In this document: positions 22,301 to 34,000 of the stretch, piece after piece
How positions within the stretch are numbered: position 1 is the stretch's first letter
How the letters are laid out: each line of letters begins with the position of its first letter
DNA from: Hydrangea macrophylla
Lineage: Eukaryota > Streptophyta > Magnoliopsida > Cornales > Hydrangeaceae
Direction of reading: 5' to 3'
Assembly (NCBI GenBank): GCA_033977485.1
Contig: CM066987.1
Span: forward strand, 73,506,088 to 73,570,087
Length of the DNA: 64,000 nucleotides
Translations under genes and position numbers: made by a program
The notes under the pieces: generated by a model
The model's input: only the letters and a program-made list of their open reading frames with translations
What the model was told of the DNA's origin: nothing
Database searches by the model: none

Positions 22301-25300
22301 TCACCTGAATAAACTTGTAGGAAGAAACGGCACGCAATTTTGATTCACGGATTGCAAGTTAGACGCGAATACACAAATTCATAGACTTGAGCACTACAAA
22401 CCTAAGTTTTTCGGTTTTGATAGACCAAAATGGTTTACGGCATTCGAAATGACACGAGAAGGGAACCTAAACTTCACACTCACCTAAATAGACTTCTAAT
22501 AAGAAGCGGCATGCAATTCCGATCCACCGATTGCATGTTAGACACAGATATGCAAATTCAATGACTTAAGCCTTCTAAATCGAAGTTTTGGGTTTTTGAT
22601 AGACCAAAATGGGTATCGGTACTCGGAATGACAATGGACTGGAACCTAAATTTTATACTCACCTAAATATATACTTGTAGGAAGAAATGACACGCAATTC
22701 AGATTCAAGGATTGCAAGTTAGTTGAGAATACGCAAATTCATCGACTTAATACTTCTAAACCTATGTTTTGCTGTTTAGAGACACCAAAATGGATTTCGG
22801 CACTCGAAATAACACCCTAAACTTTATACTCACCTAAATAGACTCGTAGAAAGAAACGACATACAATTTCAATTCACGAATTGCAAGACAGACACGAATA
22901 CCCAAATTCATAGACTTACCATATAAAATTAAGTTTTGTGGTTTTGAGTGACCAAAATGTGATTCAGAACTCAGAATGACAACGGAATGGAATCTGAACT
23001 TCATACTCACCTAAACAGACTTTTACGAAGAAACAACACGCAATTCTGATTCACGGATTGACTTAGACACGAATACACAAATTTATAAACTTAAAGCTTC
23101 TAAAACTAGGTTTTGGAGTTTTGAGAGACCAAAATGGGTTTCGGCACTCGGAATGACACAGGACCAGAATCTAAACTTCACACTCATCTAAATAGACTAA
23201 TAGCAAGAAACGAATCGCAATTCTGATTCACAGATTACAAGTCAGACGTGAATATGCAAATTCGTAGAAATAAGTCTTCTAAAACTATGTTTTGGTATAT
23301 TAAGGGACGAAAATGGGTTTCAGCACATGGAATGACATGGGACAAGAATCTAAACTTCATACTAACCTAAATATACTTGTAGGAAGAAACGACACATAAT
23401 TTTCGATTCACGGATTGCAAGTTAGACGCAAATATGTAAATTCGTAGACTTTAAGCCTTCTAAAACTAAGTTTTGGGGTTTTGAGAGACCCAAATTAGTT
23501 TCGGCACTCGGAATGACATATGACCAGAACCTAAACTTCAAGCTAAACTTCAAGCTCACCTAAATATGCTTGAAGGAATAAATTATATGCCAATCCGATT
23601 TTCGAAAAAAAGACTTGCAATTTGGCTTTTTTCTTCATTCACCAATTTCTGAAAAAAAAGACATGCAATTCCGATTCACAAATTACAAGTTAGACTTGAA
23701 TACGCAAATTAATGACTTAAGCCTTCTGGCACTCGCACTGACATGGGATAGAAATTTACACATCATACTCACTTGATTAAACTTGAAGGAAGAAACAACA
23801 TGCAATTTCGATTCACGGATTGCAAGTTATACGCGAAAGCATAAATTCATAGACTTATTAAGCATTATAAACCAAATATTTGGTGTTTTGAGAGACCAAA
23901 TTGGGTTTCGGCATTCGGAATGACACGAGAACGGATCCTAAATAGACTTGTAGGAAGAAACGACACGGAATTATAATTCACGGATTGCAAGTTAGAGGCA
24001 AATATGCAAATTTATAGACATAAGCCTTCTAAAACTATGTTTTGGGGTTTTGAGAGACCAAAATTAGTTTCGGCACTCGGAATGACATATGACAAGAACC
24101 TAAACTTCAAGGTAACCTAAATATACTTGAAGGAAGAAATGACATGGAAATCCAATTTAAAAAAAAAAAAGACATGTAATTTGGCTTTTTTTATTCATTC
24201 ACAAATTTTCGAAAAAAAAAGACAAGCATTCCCGATTCACGAATTACAAGTTAGACTTGAATACGCAAATTATAGACTTAAGCCTTCTAAAACTATGTTT
24301 TTTGTTTTTGAGAGACCAAAAATGGTTTTGGCACTCGCACTGACATGGGATAGAAATTTACACATCCTACTCACCTGAATAAACTTGAAGGAAGAAATGG
24401 CATCCAATTTCGATTCACGGATTGCAAGTTATACGCGAATGCACAAATTCAGAGACTTAAGCATTATAAACCTAAGTTTTGAGGTTTTGAGGGATCAAAA
24501 TAGGTTTCGGTACTCAGAATGACATGGGACCGGAACCAAACTTCATACTCACCTAAATAGCCTAGTAGAAAGATACAACGCGTAAGTCTGATTCACGCAT
24601 TACAAGTTAGACGCGAATATGAAAATCATAGACTTAAGCATTCCAAAATTATGTTTTGAGGTTTTGAGATATCAAAAATGGTTTCGGAGCTCGCACTGAC
24701 ATGGGACAGGAATCTACGCATCATACTCACCTGAATAAACTTGTAGGAAGAAACGGCACGCAATTTTGATTCACGGATTGCAAGTTAGATGCGAATACAC
24801 AAATTCATAGACTTGAGCACTATAAACCTAAGTTTTTCGGTTTTGATAGACCAAAATGGTTTACGGCATTCGAAATGACACGAGAAGGGAACCTAAACTT
24901 CACACTCACCTAAATAGACTTCTAATAAGAAGCGGCATGCAATTCCGATCTACCGATTGCATGTTAGACACGGATATGCAAATTCAATGACTTAAGCCTT
25001 CTAAATCGAAGTTTTGGGTTTTTGATAGACCAAAATGGGTATCGGTACTCGGAATGACAATGGACTGGAACCTAAATTTTATACTCACCTAAATATATAC
25101 TTGTAGGAAGAAATGACACGCAATTCAGATTCAAGGATTGCAAGTTAGTTGAGAATATGCAAATTCATCGACTTAATACTTCTAAACCTATGTTTTGCGG
25201 TTTAGAGACACCAAAATGGATTTCGGCACTCGAAATGACACCCTAAACTTTATACTCACCTAAATAGACTTGTAGAAAGAAACGACATACAATTTCAATT

Positions 25301-26375
25301 CACGAATTGCAAGACAGACACGAATACCCAAATTCATGGACTTGCCTTATAAAATTAAGTTTTGTGGTTTTGAGTGACCAAAATGTGATTCAGAACTCAG
25401 AATGACAACGGAATCGAATCTGAACTTCATACTCACCTAAACAGACTTTTACGAAGAAACAACACGCAATTCTGATTCACGGATTGAGTTAGACACGAAT
25501 ACACAAATTTATAAACTTAAAGCTTCTAAAACTAGGTTTTGGAGTTTTGAGAGACCAAAATGGGTTTCGGCACTCGGAATGACACAGGACCAGAATCTAA
25601 ACTTCACACTCATCTAAATAGACTAATAGCAAAAAACGAATCGCAATTCTGATTCACAGATTACAAGTCAGACGTGAATATGCAAATTCGTAGAAATAAG
25701 TCTTCTAAAACTATGTTTTGGTATTTTTAAGGGACGAAAATGGGTTTCAGCACACGGAATGACATGGGACAAGAATCTAAACTTCATACTAACCTAAATA
25801 TACTTGTAGTAAGAAACGACACATAATTTTTGATTCACGGATTGCAAGTTAGACGCAAATATGCAAATTCATAGACTTAAGCCTTCTAAAACTAAGTTTT
25901 GGGGTTTTGAGAGACCCAAATTAGTTTCGGCACTCGGAATGACATAGGACCAGAACCTAAACTTCAAGCTAAACTTCAAGCTCACCTAAATATGCTTGAA
26001 GGAATAAATTACATGCAAATTCGATTTTCGAAAAAAAGACGTGCAATTTGGCTTTTTTCTTCATTCACCAATTTCTGAAAAAAAAAAAAAAAAAAAAGAC
26101 ATGCAATTTCCGATTCACGAATTACAAGTTAGACTTGAATACGCAAATTAATGACTTAAGCCTTCTGGCACTCACACTGACATGGGATAGAAATTTACAC
26201 ATCATACTCACTTGATTAAACTTGAAGGAAGAAACGACATGCAATTTCGATTCACGGATTGCAAGTTATACACGAAAGCATAAATTCATAGACTTATTAA
26301 GCATTATAAACCAAATATTTGGTGTTTTGAGAGACCAAATTGGGTTTCGGCATTCGGATTGACACGAGAACGGAA

Positions 26376-26827
26376 CCTAAACTTTATACTCGGCTAAATA
26401 GACTTGTAATAAGAAACTACATGTAATTCTGATCCACGGATTGCAAGTTAAACACGAATATGCAAATTCATTGACTTAAGTCTTCTAAATTTAATAGTCG
26501 AGGTGCGCGCAAGCTGGCCCGGACACCCCTGATTAAAAAAAAAAAAAAAAAAAAGTCTTCTAAATTTAAGTTCTGGGGTTTTGAGACACCAAAATGGGAT
26601 TCGGCCCTTGGAATGACAACGGACTGCAATCTAAACTTCATACTCACTTAAATAGACATGTAGGAAGAAACGAAACGCAAATCTGATTCACAGATTGCAA
26701 GTTAGACACGAATACACAAATTTATAACCTTCAGCCCTCTAAAACAATGTTTTTGGGGTTTTGCAAGACCAAAATAGGTTTCGCCACTCTGAATGACACA
26801 GGACCGGAACCTAAACTTCATAGTCAC
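26376..26827 (+). repeat. HOR variant: two extra monomers in one S2 unit
   Basis: Other units pass directly from gagaacgga to tcctaaatagac. This unit has 452 bp in between. Removing the SINE-like insertion and its duplication leaves about 377 bp, close to two monomers plus the 13 bp missing from the neighbouring monomer elsewhere. The extra monomers are more divergent than the rest. Either this unit keeps an older form or it gained two monomers. Confidence 0.8.
26479..26569 (+). mobile_element. 5'-truncated SINE-like tail with target-site duplication
   Basis: agtcttctaaatttaa at 26479-26494 is repeated at 26554-26569. Between them are about 40 GC-rich bases, including gtcgaggtgcgcgcaagctg and ggacacccc, and about 19 A. 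The base composition is unlike the satellite. The body resembles the 3' portion of plant SINEs from memory, but no tRNA-like head is present. The duplication and poly(A) show a LINE-machinery insertion; the SINE family name cannot be given. Confidence 0.75.
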
Positions 26828-28390
26828 CTAAATAGACTTGTAGGAAGAAACGACACAGAATTATAATTCACGGATTGCAAGTTAGAGGCAAATATGCAAA
26901 TTTATAGACATAAGCCTTCTAAAACTATGTTTTGGGGTTTTGAGAGACCACAATTAGTTTCGGCACTCGGAATGACATATGACAAGAACCTAAACTTCAA
27001 GGTAACCTAAATATACTTGAAGGAAGAAATGACATGAAAATCCAATTTTCGAAAAAAAAAGACATGTAATTTGGCTTTTTTTAATTCATTCACAAATTTT
27101 AGAAAAAAAAAGACAAGCATTCCCGATTCACGAATTACAAGTTAGACTTGAATACGCAAATTATAGACTTAAGCCTTCTAAAACTATGTTTTTTTGTTTT
27201 TGAGAGACCAAAAATGGTTTTGGCACTCGCACTGACATGGGATAGAAATTTACACATCCTACTCACCTGAATAAACTTGAAGGAAGAAATGGCATCCAAT
27301 TTCGATTCACGGATTGCAAGTTATACGCGAATGCACAAATTCAGAGACTTAAGCATTATAAACCTAAGTTTTGAGGTTTTGAGGGATCAAAATAGGTTTC
27401 GGTACTCAGAATGACATGGGACCGGAACCAAACTTCATACTCACCTAAATAGCCTAGTAGAAAGATACAACGTGTAAGTCTGATTCACGCATTACAAGTT
27501 AGACGCGAATATGAAAATCATAGACTTAAGCATTCCAAAATTATGTTTTGAGGTTTTGAGATATCAAAAATGGTTTCGGAGCTCGCACTGACATGGGACA
27601 GGAATCTACGCATCATACTCACCTGAATAAACTTGTAGGAAGAAACGGCACGCAATTTTGATTCACGGATTGCAAGTTAGACGCGAATACACAAATTCAT
27701 AGACTTGAGCACTATAAACCTAAGTTTTTCGGTTTTGATAGACCAAAATGGTTTACGGCATTCGAAATGACACGAGAAGGGAACCTAAACTTCACACTCA
27801 CCTAAATAGACTTCTAATAAGAAGCGGCATGCAATTCCGATCTACCGATTGCATGTTAGACACGGATATGCAAATTCAATGATTTAAGCCTTCTAAATCG
27901 AAGTTTTGGGTTTTTGATGGACCAAAATGGGTATCGGTACTCGAAATGACAATGGACTGGAACCTAAATTTTATACTCACCTAAATATATACTTGTAGGA
28001 AGAAATGACACACAATTCAGATTCAAGGATTGCAAGTTAGTTGAGAATATTCAAATTCATCGACTTAATACTTCTAAACCTATGTTTTGCGGTTTAGAGA
28101 CACCAAAATAGATTTCGGCACTCGAAATGACACCCTAAACTTTATACTCACCTAAATAGACTTGTAGAAAGAAACGACATACAATTTCAATTCACGAATT
28201 GCAAGACAGACACGAATACCCAAATTCATAGACTTGCCTTATAAAATTAAGTTTTGTGGTTTTGAGTGACCAAAATGTGATTCAGAACTCAGAATGACAA
28301 CGGAATCGAATCTGAACTTCATACTCACCTAAACAGACTTTTACGAAGAAACAACACGCAATTCTGATTCACGGATTGAGTTAGACACGA

Positions 28391-28505
28391 TGATACGAAT
28401 TCCGCCCACGAAGTGAAGGAACCCGTATGAAATTTGCTCCCAGATCGTTTCTCTAAGATAGGAATGGAAGGTATGTGATGACGCCACAAACAGTTGTGGA
28501 AGACT
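28391..28505 (-). repeat. Inverted terminal part of a Gypsy-1-type LTR at the satellite edge
   Basis: The reverse complement matches the last ~115 bp of the Gypsy-1 LTR (30137-30252) with a few differences. The LTR terminus (tgatacgaa here, ttcgtatca in the LTR) abuts the satellite exactly at 28390/28391, as at a true insertion boundary. At about 28505 it joins gypsy coding sequence of the opposite orientation. Confidence 0.88.
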
Positions 28506-28712
28506 GTGATGGGAATCAAGGAGCACCAAAGGATCCATTACAAGTCTCAGTTGGACCAATTACAAGGGCAAGGGCTAAACGGTTCAAAGAAGCAGTTAAT
28601 GGGCTGATCCACGAAGTTTGGGCTAACTCCAAAGTAGTGAAGGCCAAGATGGGACCACATAATGATAAGGGGTTGACTAATGTTATCCAGGCCATAGAAG
28701 GAGCTGATTAGG
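28506..28712 (+). pseudogene. Extra gypsy Pol tail upstream of the Gypsy-1 5' LTR
   Basis: This stretch is almost identical to 35521-35727, the end of the Gypsy-1 Pol; I see a single difference (gtctcag for gtcccag). It includes [11 protein letters not shown] and ends with TAG at 28709-28711, one base before the LTR, exactly as in Gypsy-1. Normally no coding sequence precedes a 5' LTR, so this is the last part of a second, tandem copy. It probably arose by unequal LTR recombination and was later cut by the inversion at 28505. It has no independent function. Confidence 0.85.
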
Positions 28713-28723
28713 TGTAATGGACG
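28713..28723. repeat. Left target-site duplication of LINE-F
   Basis: tgtaatggacg, the first bases of the LTR, recurs at 29854-29864. Following T may extend the duplication to 16 bp. Confidence 0.9.
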
Positions 28724-28785
28724 TTTTTTTCGGAAAAAGGGTTAATTAAAAAGAAAAAGCCAAACGGCACTATACAAAATTACAA

Positions 28786-28797
28786 GGGGCATACCCC
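28786..28797 (-). other. LINE-F 3' UTR hairpin
   Basis: GGGGTATGCCCC on the element strand, about 55 nt before the poly(A). Confidence 0.6.
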
Positions 28798-29042
28798 AGG
28801 ATATACAATAGGCACAAAAAAAAGCATTAGACAATGCACAAGGATGGAGAAATAACAAAGCTAAAGCCAAGTTATGTCTTCATCCAAAATAACCAACTCA
28901 AATAAAATCAAACCAAATCAAATCAAACCAAGAGTCAAGCAAATCATGAAGGCCTAATCGCAAAGGTCAATAAGACCAAAATACAAAAAGGTACACAATG
29001 TACACAATAACAGAAAAATCCACGAAACCACACTGGGAATCA

Positions 29043-29853
29043 CTATGTAGTGTCTGTCCAACTTCCAATGTATTGGAGAAGGTGAGGGTCATTCTTCCAC
29101 TGCACTTGTATTTGTTGGGAGATATGGAGACAGACCTCCTGAAATATTCTTTCCTTAGGTTTCTCTTCAAATTTGAAGCTCCGAGCATTCCTCTCCTTCC
29201 AAATGCTATATGTAACCCGTCCTAGGCACATTTTAGGAATAATGTGCCTGGGAGTCTTCCCTTGCCAATTTCCTGCTGCCCAACTAACAAGAGCATCCCA
29301 AGAGGAGACTGTATATGTGATTCCCAACCTGTTTAGTACCCCCTGCCATATAGAAGAAGTATAAGAGCAATTAAAGAATAAATGGTCATGGGATTCCAAA
29401 TCCTTGTGGCAAAAGACACAGGCTAATGGTCCCGGTGTGTGTGTAAATATTCTATCATGTGTGGATAACCTATGGAGGATAGCCAACCATGAAATAAAAC
29501 TATAGCGTGGGATGTTCCCTGGGAACCAAATAAGGTGATGCCAAGGGACTTTAGGGTAGTGAGCGCGGACATAGTCCCAAGTTTTAGCAGAGGAAAACAC
29601 CTTATTAGGAGAAGGCAACCATTGAACCACATCACTAGATGTCGAGGGAGGTGGTAAGGAATGTAATTGGCCTCTTATTTCCAGTAAGTCAATAGTGTTA
29701 GTAGAAGGCCAACTCCATTCCCTTCCATTAATAACATCTGAAACAGTAGCATTAAGAGGGATAGCAGCATCATATTGGACACGCATCCCAAATCTATCAA
29801 GAATTGGGCCCATAGGATGCCAGTTATCATACCAAAGGAGGGTTTCATACCCA
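29043..29853 (-). CDS. LINE-F ORF2 C-terminal fragment (post-RT region and zf-RVT-like domain)
   Basis: About 270 codons are open from GYETLLWYDNW at the right end to the stop at 29043; extending further right would translate the LTR. Landmarks: DVINGREWSWPSTN, VPWHHLIWFPGNIPRYSF, RLSTHDRIFTHTPGPLACVF, then the zinc motif CVFC...SHDHLFFNC and SIWKERNARSF. No endonuclease or RT core is present, so this is a dead-on-arrival copy. The SHDHLFF motif and EWSWP-type region put it nearer LINE-C, -E and -G than LINE-A. Confidence 0.88.
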
Positions 29854-29864
29854 TGTAATGGACG
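29854..29864. repeat. Right target-site duplication of LINE-F
   Basis: Second copy of tgtaatggacg; partner at 28713-28723. It also forms the start of the continuous LTR. Confidence 0.9.
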
Positions 29865-29995
29865 TTTTTGGCATTTGGAAGATGATTTGAAGATGCTACT
29901 TGCCAACTGCCAACTACCTGTCATTATTTTTAGCTTCCAACTACTTGCTTTATTGTAACTGCTTGTTATTATTGTAGTTGTCTTTGTAATTCAGT

Positions 29996-30004
29996 TATAA
30001 AAGG
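29996..30004 (+). promoter_or_regulatory. TATA box of the Gypsy-1 5' LTR
   Basis: tataaaagg, 142 bases into the LTR; the 3' LTR has the same motif at 35870-35878, also at offset 142. Likely drives element transcription. Confidence 0.65.
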
Positions 30005-30254
30005 GGATGTATCCATCATAAACAAAGCAGTTCTGAATGAAATCATTTTGAGTGAGAGTAAACCTCTTTGGTTCTTTTAGAACTCTTTGAACTTATCAGA
30101 TTTCCATCTGTGGCGTTCTAACTCCGACTTATCATGCAGTCTTCCACAACTGTTTGTGGCGTCATCACATACCTTCCATTCCTATCTTAGAGAAACGATC
30201 TGGGAATAAATTTCATACGGGTTCCTTCACTTCGTGAGCAGAGTTCGTATCATT

Positions 30255-30267
30255 TGGTATCAGAGCC
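30255..30267 (+). promoter_or_regulatory. Primer-binding site of Gypsy-1, tRNA-iMet type
   Basis: tggtatcagagcc, two bases after the 5' LTR, fits the complement of the 3' end of initiator tRNA-Met, the usual primer for minus-strand synthesis in many plant gypsy elements. Confidence 0.88.
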
Positions 30268-31001
30268 TGGCTCTAAGTCAGGTTACTATCTTTATTTGTG
30301 TTTTTGTAGGTTCTGTTTGTTCTTCAGTTTTATCCTTATTAATCAGTACCTAGGTTCTGCTTGATCTTGTTCCGTATTCAGTTTTATATTCGTGTTTGAT
30401 TAAAAAAAAAGACTCCATCTGTGATTCGCACTTCTTATTTCACCATCATTTTTTGAAACTGTTCGTATTGTTTTTTTTCAGTACCTTTCGTGTCACTGCC
30501 ATCTAGTTCAGTGATTCGTAGTTCTGTATTTGGTAAATTGGTCATATCGGTCTTGTATTGAACGTGATCTTAAAAAAAAAAAAAAAAAGAAGAGAAGAGA
30601 TCGGTAAGCCAAAAAAAGTACAAAAACTCGGCTTAAAATTTTATTTTTGATTTACAATATTTGGGGTCTAAGAAGTCCAAATCTGACCTTACTCCATAGT
30701 GTGAAAAAAAAAAAAAAAAATTCCCGAAAATTCCATTTTTTTTTTGTGCTAATGGAAACCTAGTCTTCCGCATTCGTTTGAGTCGTGCTCTCAATTTCCA
30801 AATTCGATTGGTCTAGTTTGGGAGTGGATTGTTACTAAGAAATCTGATTCTTGTTTGATTAGTTTGATAAGAACCAAGCGAGATTTACTACGAGTGGAAA
30901 AAGGCAAGAGAGGTGAGCATATTAGAGGGTAAAAGCCAAATTTCTTGAGTGAAACACGTGAGGGAGTGAGAATCTGTTTCTAACCCACTTTTGCAGGAAT
31001 C
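30268..31001 (+). other. Gypsy-1 leader, non-coding
   Basis: This is 734 bp between primer-binding site and gag start, with several A-runs (for example near 30575 and 30705). No coding frame of note is seen. The last bases, acttttgcaggaatcatgg, look like a 3' splice site just before the ATG; whether it is used cannot be judged. Confidence 0.7.
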
Positions 31002-34000
31002 ATGGCTCTAAACCAAGATAGAAACCCAAATGAAGAAGATCAACAACAGGATATTCCAAATCTGCAAATCCAAGCTTTAATGGGAGAAATGAGACAGATG
31101 ATGAGGGCGGAACTAGAGCAATTGCATTATAGGTTAGATAGGGTAGAAGAGGGGACACAACGGGGGCAGCCACGAATTGCTCCTAATGCACAAAGAAGGG
31201 GGAGAGTTCATCTAAGAGGAGAGGATGAATACTTTGGGGAAGGGTTTGGTGAGGAAGATGACCAGGATCTAATTATCAACAATAGGAGAAATGGTGGGCG
31301 GTTTAGAGAAGCTAGGAATAGGGAAGATAACAATTTGGGTAGTATTAAGATGCAGATTCCGTCATTTCAAGGTAAAAATGATCCGGAGGTTTATCTTGAA
31401 TGGGAGAGGAAGGTGGAATTGGTGTTTGATTGTCACAACTATTCTGAGCTGAAAAAGGTCAAACTTGCAGCCATTGAGTTCTCTGACTATGCTATTGTTT
31501 GGTGGGATCAATTGGTGTTAAACAGGAGAAGAAATAGAGATCGACCCATTGAGACATGGGAAGAAATGAAAACTGTCATGAGGAGGCGATTTGTGCCGAG
31601 CCATTACTACCGAGAGTTGTACCAGAAATTGCAAGGCCTTAGACAAGGTACCCGGAGTGTAGATGATTATTATCAGGAAATGGAAATGGCTATGATCCGA
31701 GCAAATGTAGAGGAGGACCGGGAGGCAACTATGGCTAGGTTTTTGGGAGGTTTGAACCGAGAAATTGCCAATTTGGTAGAATTGCAACATTATGTGGAAT
31801 TGGAAGATATGGTACACATGGCTGTCAAGATTGAGCGCCAACTCAAGAGAGGGGGTAGCATCGCACGACGTAATCCTACCTCGAGTTCTACTTGGACGCC
31901 GAGTTTCGTGAAAAAGGAAGAAAAGCAAGTCACAGCTAAGCCCAAAACTGAACAAATGCAAGAAAAGACTAGCCATGGGAATCAAGAAAAATCTGATTCT
32001 TCCAACACTCGAAATCGTGATATCAAGTGTTTTAAATGCCAAGGCAGGGGTCATATAGCGAGCCAATGTCCGAACAAAAGGGTTATGGTGTTGCGAGATG
32101 ATGGTGAAATTGAGACCGAGGATGAAGGTGATACCGACTCTATGCCACCATTGGAGGACGTGGGTTGTGAGGAGTACGCGGTTCATGGTGATTTGTTGGT
32201 AACAAGGAGGGCTTTGAATATGCAAGCTAAAGAAGAGGAAGAGGTGCAACGAGAAAATATCTTTCATACTCGATGCCATGTGCAAAACAAGGTGTGTAGT
32301 GTGATTATTGATGGAGGTAGTTGTACAAATGTTGCTAGCACTACGATGGTTGAGAAATTAGGGCTGCCAACAATTACACACCCCCGGCCTTATAAATTGC
32401 AATGGCTCAATGATTCTGGAGAAATAAGAGTTACTAAACAGGTGATGGTTTCTTTCCGCATCGGAAAATATGAAGATGAAGTTTTGTGTGATGTAGTCCC
32501 GATGCAAGCAGGACATTTACTGTTGGGCCGACCATGGCAATTCGATCGGCGAGTCAAGCATGATGGATTCACCAACAAATACTCTTTTGTACTCAATCAA
32601 AAACCAATCACTCTTGTTCCATTGACACCAAAACAGGTTTATGAGGATCAAGTGAGGATGCAAAAAGAGAGTGATCAAGAGAAAAAGAGTGAAAAAAAGA
32701 GAGAAATCGAGAAAATTGAGAGAGAAAAAGAAAAGAAAAGTGAAGTCAGTGAGAGAAAAAAAGAGGGAAAACAAAAGAATTTCTATGCAAGAGCGAGTGA
32801 GATAAAAAGAGCGTTGTTTTCAAATCAGCCTATACTTGTACTTTTATACAAGGAGGCATTTTTGAACACTAACGAACTTAACCCCTCTTTGCCTAGTTCT
32901 ATTGTGACTCTTTTGCAGGATTATGAGGATGTCTTTCCCGAGGAAACACCCCATGGTTTACCACCAATCCGAGGGATTGAGCATTGTATTGATTTCGTGC
33001 CCGGAGTAACTATTCCAAACAAACCAGCCTATAGAAGTAATCCGGAGGAGACAAAGGAACTTCAAAGGTAGGTTAGTGAATTGATGGAAAAGGGGTACGT
33101 AAGGGAAAGCATGAGTCCATGTGCAGTTCCAGTACTGTTAGTACCTAAGAAGGATGGGACGTGGAGAATGTGTATTGACTGCCGAGCCATCAACAACATA
33201 ACGGTAAAGTATCATCATCCTATCCCTCGTTTAGACGATATGTTAGATGAGCTGCATGGTTCTTGTGTGTTTTCTAAGATTGATTTAAAAAGTGGTTATC
33301 ATCAGATTCGAATGAAAGAAGGAGATGAATGGAAAACTGCCTTTAAAACAAAATATGGTTTATATGAGTGGTTAGTTATGCCTTTTGGTTTGACTAATGC
33401 TCCAAGCACTTTTATGAGACTTATGAACCATGTTTTGCGTGCATTTATAGGCAAATTTGTTGTTGTCTACTTTGATGATATCCTCATTTATAGCAAAAAC
33501 TTGGTTGATCATGAAGTACATTTGAAATCTGTTTTAGATGTGCTTAGGGAAGAAAAGTTATTTGCTAATTTGAAAAAGTGTACTTTTTGCACCGATAAAC
33601 TTGTATTTCTGGGATTTGTTGTTAGTGCACAAGGTATACAGGTTGATGAAGAGAAAGTGCGGGCAACACAAGATTGGCCGAGTCCCGCAAGTGTAGGAAA
33701 TGTTCGAAGTTTTCATGGACTTGCTAGTTTTTATCGGCGGTTTGTGAAAGATTTCACCAGCATAGCCGCGCCACTCACTGAAGTCATCAAAAAGAATGTT
33801 GGATTCAAATGGGGTGAAGAACTTGGCATTTCAGCTGATCAAACAAAAGCTGACCAATGCACCCTTATTGGCTTTACCTAACTTTTCAAAGATGTTTGAG
33901 ATTGAATGTGATGCTTCAGGTTTAGGGATTGGAGCTGTTCTTATGCAAGAAGGACGGCCAATTGCATACTTTAGTGAGAAATTAAGTGGGGCAGCCTTGA

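Larger units (their letters stand above)
17071..28390 (+). repeat. Satellite array S2 (13-monomer HOR, about 4.5 units)
   Basis: The marker ccttctggcact recurs at 18869, 21295, 23722 and 26161, giving periods of 2426, 2427 and 2439 bp; the last is lengthened mainly by an A-run near 26080. Between 18949 and 21375 I count 13 monomer anchors. Two monomers carry poly(A)-ended inserts (19318-19376 and about 18746-18817), one has a 13-bp deletion, and one lacks about 40 bp. All units are in the same orientation. The last unit (from 26161) is a variant with two extra monomers and a SINE-like tail. The right-hand units share variants with S3, for example gattgagttagac in place of gattgacttagac. The array ends at 28390 against an inverted LTR terminus. 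Confidence 0.95.
28724..29853 (-). mobile_element. LINE-F: 5'-truncated LINE inside the Gypsy-1 5' LTR
   Basis: Minus strand, T-run 28724-28730, then cgg, 3' UTR 28731-29042 with hairpin at 28786-28797. Coding sequence 29043-29853 covers only the post-RT part. The insertion lies right at the LTR start and is bounded by tgtaatggacg on both sides, so it came after Gypsy-1. No filler is seen at the 5' junction, only possible microhomology. Confidence 0.93.
29854..30252 (+). repeat. Gypsy-1 5' LTR
   Basis: Runs from tgtaatgg to cgtatca and is 399 bp, as is the 3' LTR. A TATA-like tataaaagg lies at 29996-30004. LINE-F is inserted at its very start. Differences from the 3' LTR cluster in the tattgtaac, ctgtggcg, catgcag and atacggg stretches. 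Confidence 0.93.

Noticed and set aside
31518..32285. A 255-codon open frame antisense to Gypsy-1 gag
   Set aside because: It lies wholly opposite a recognised gag and zinc-knuckle region and has no domain of its own.
33069..33071. TAG in Gypsy-1 as a programmed read-through site
   Set aside because: It lies between protease and RT, not at the gag-pol boundary, and the same gene has two further frameshifts, so ordinary decay is simpler.
33820..33830. Programmed ribosomal frameshift before RNase H in Gypsy-1
   Set aside because: No slippery heptamer or following structure is evident, and the place is inside pol, where Gypsy-2 has no shift.
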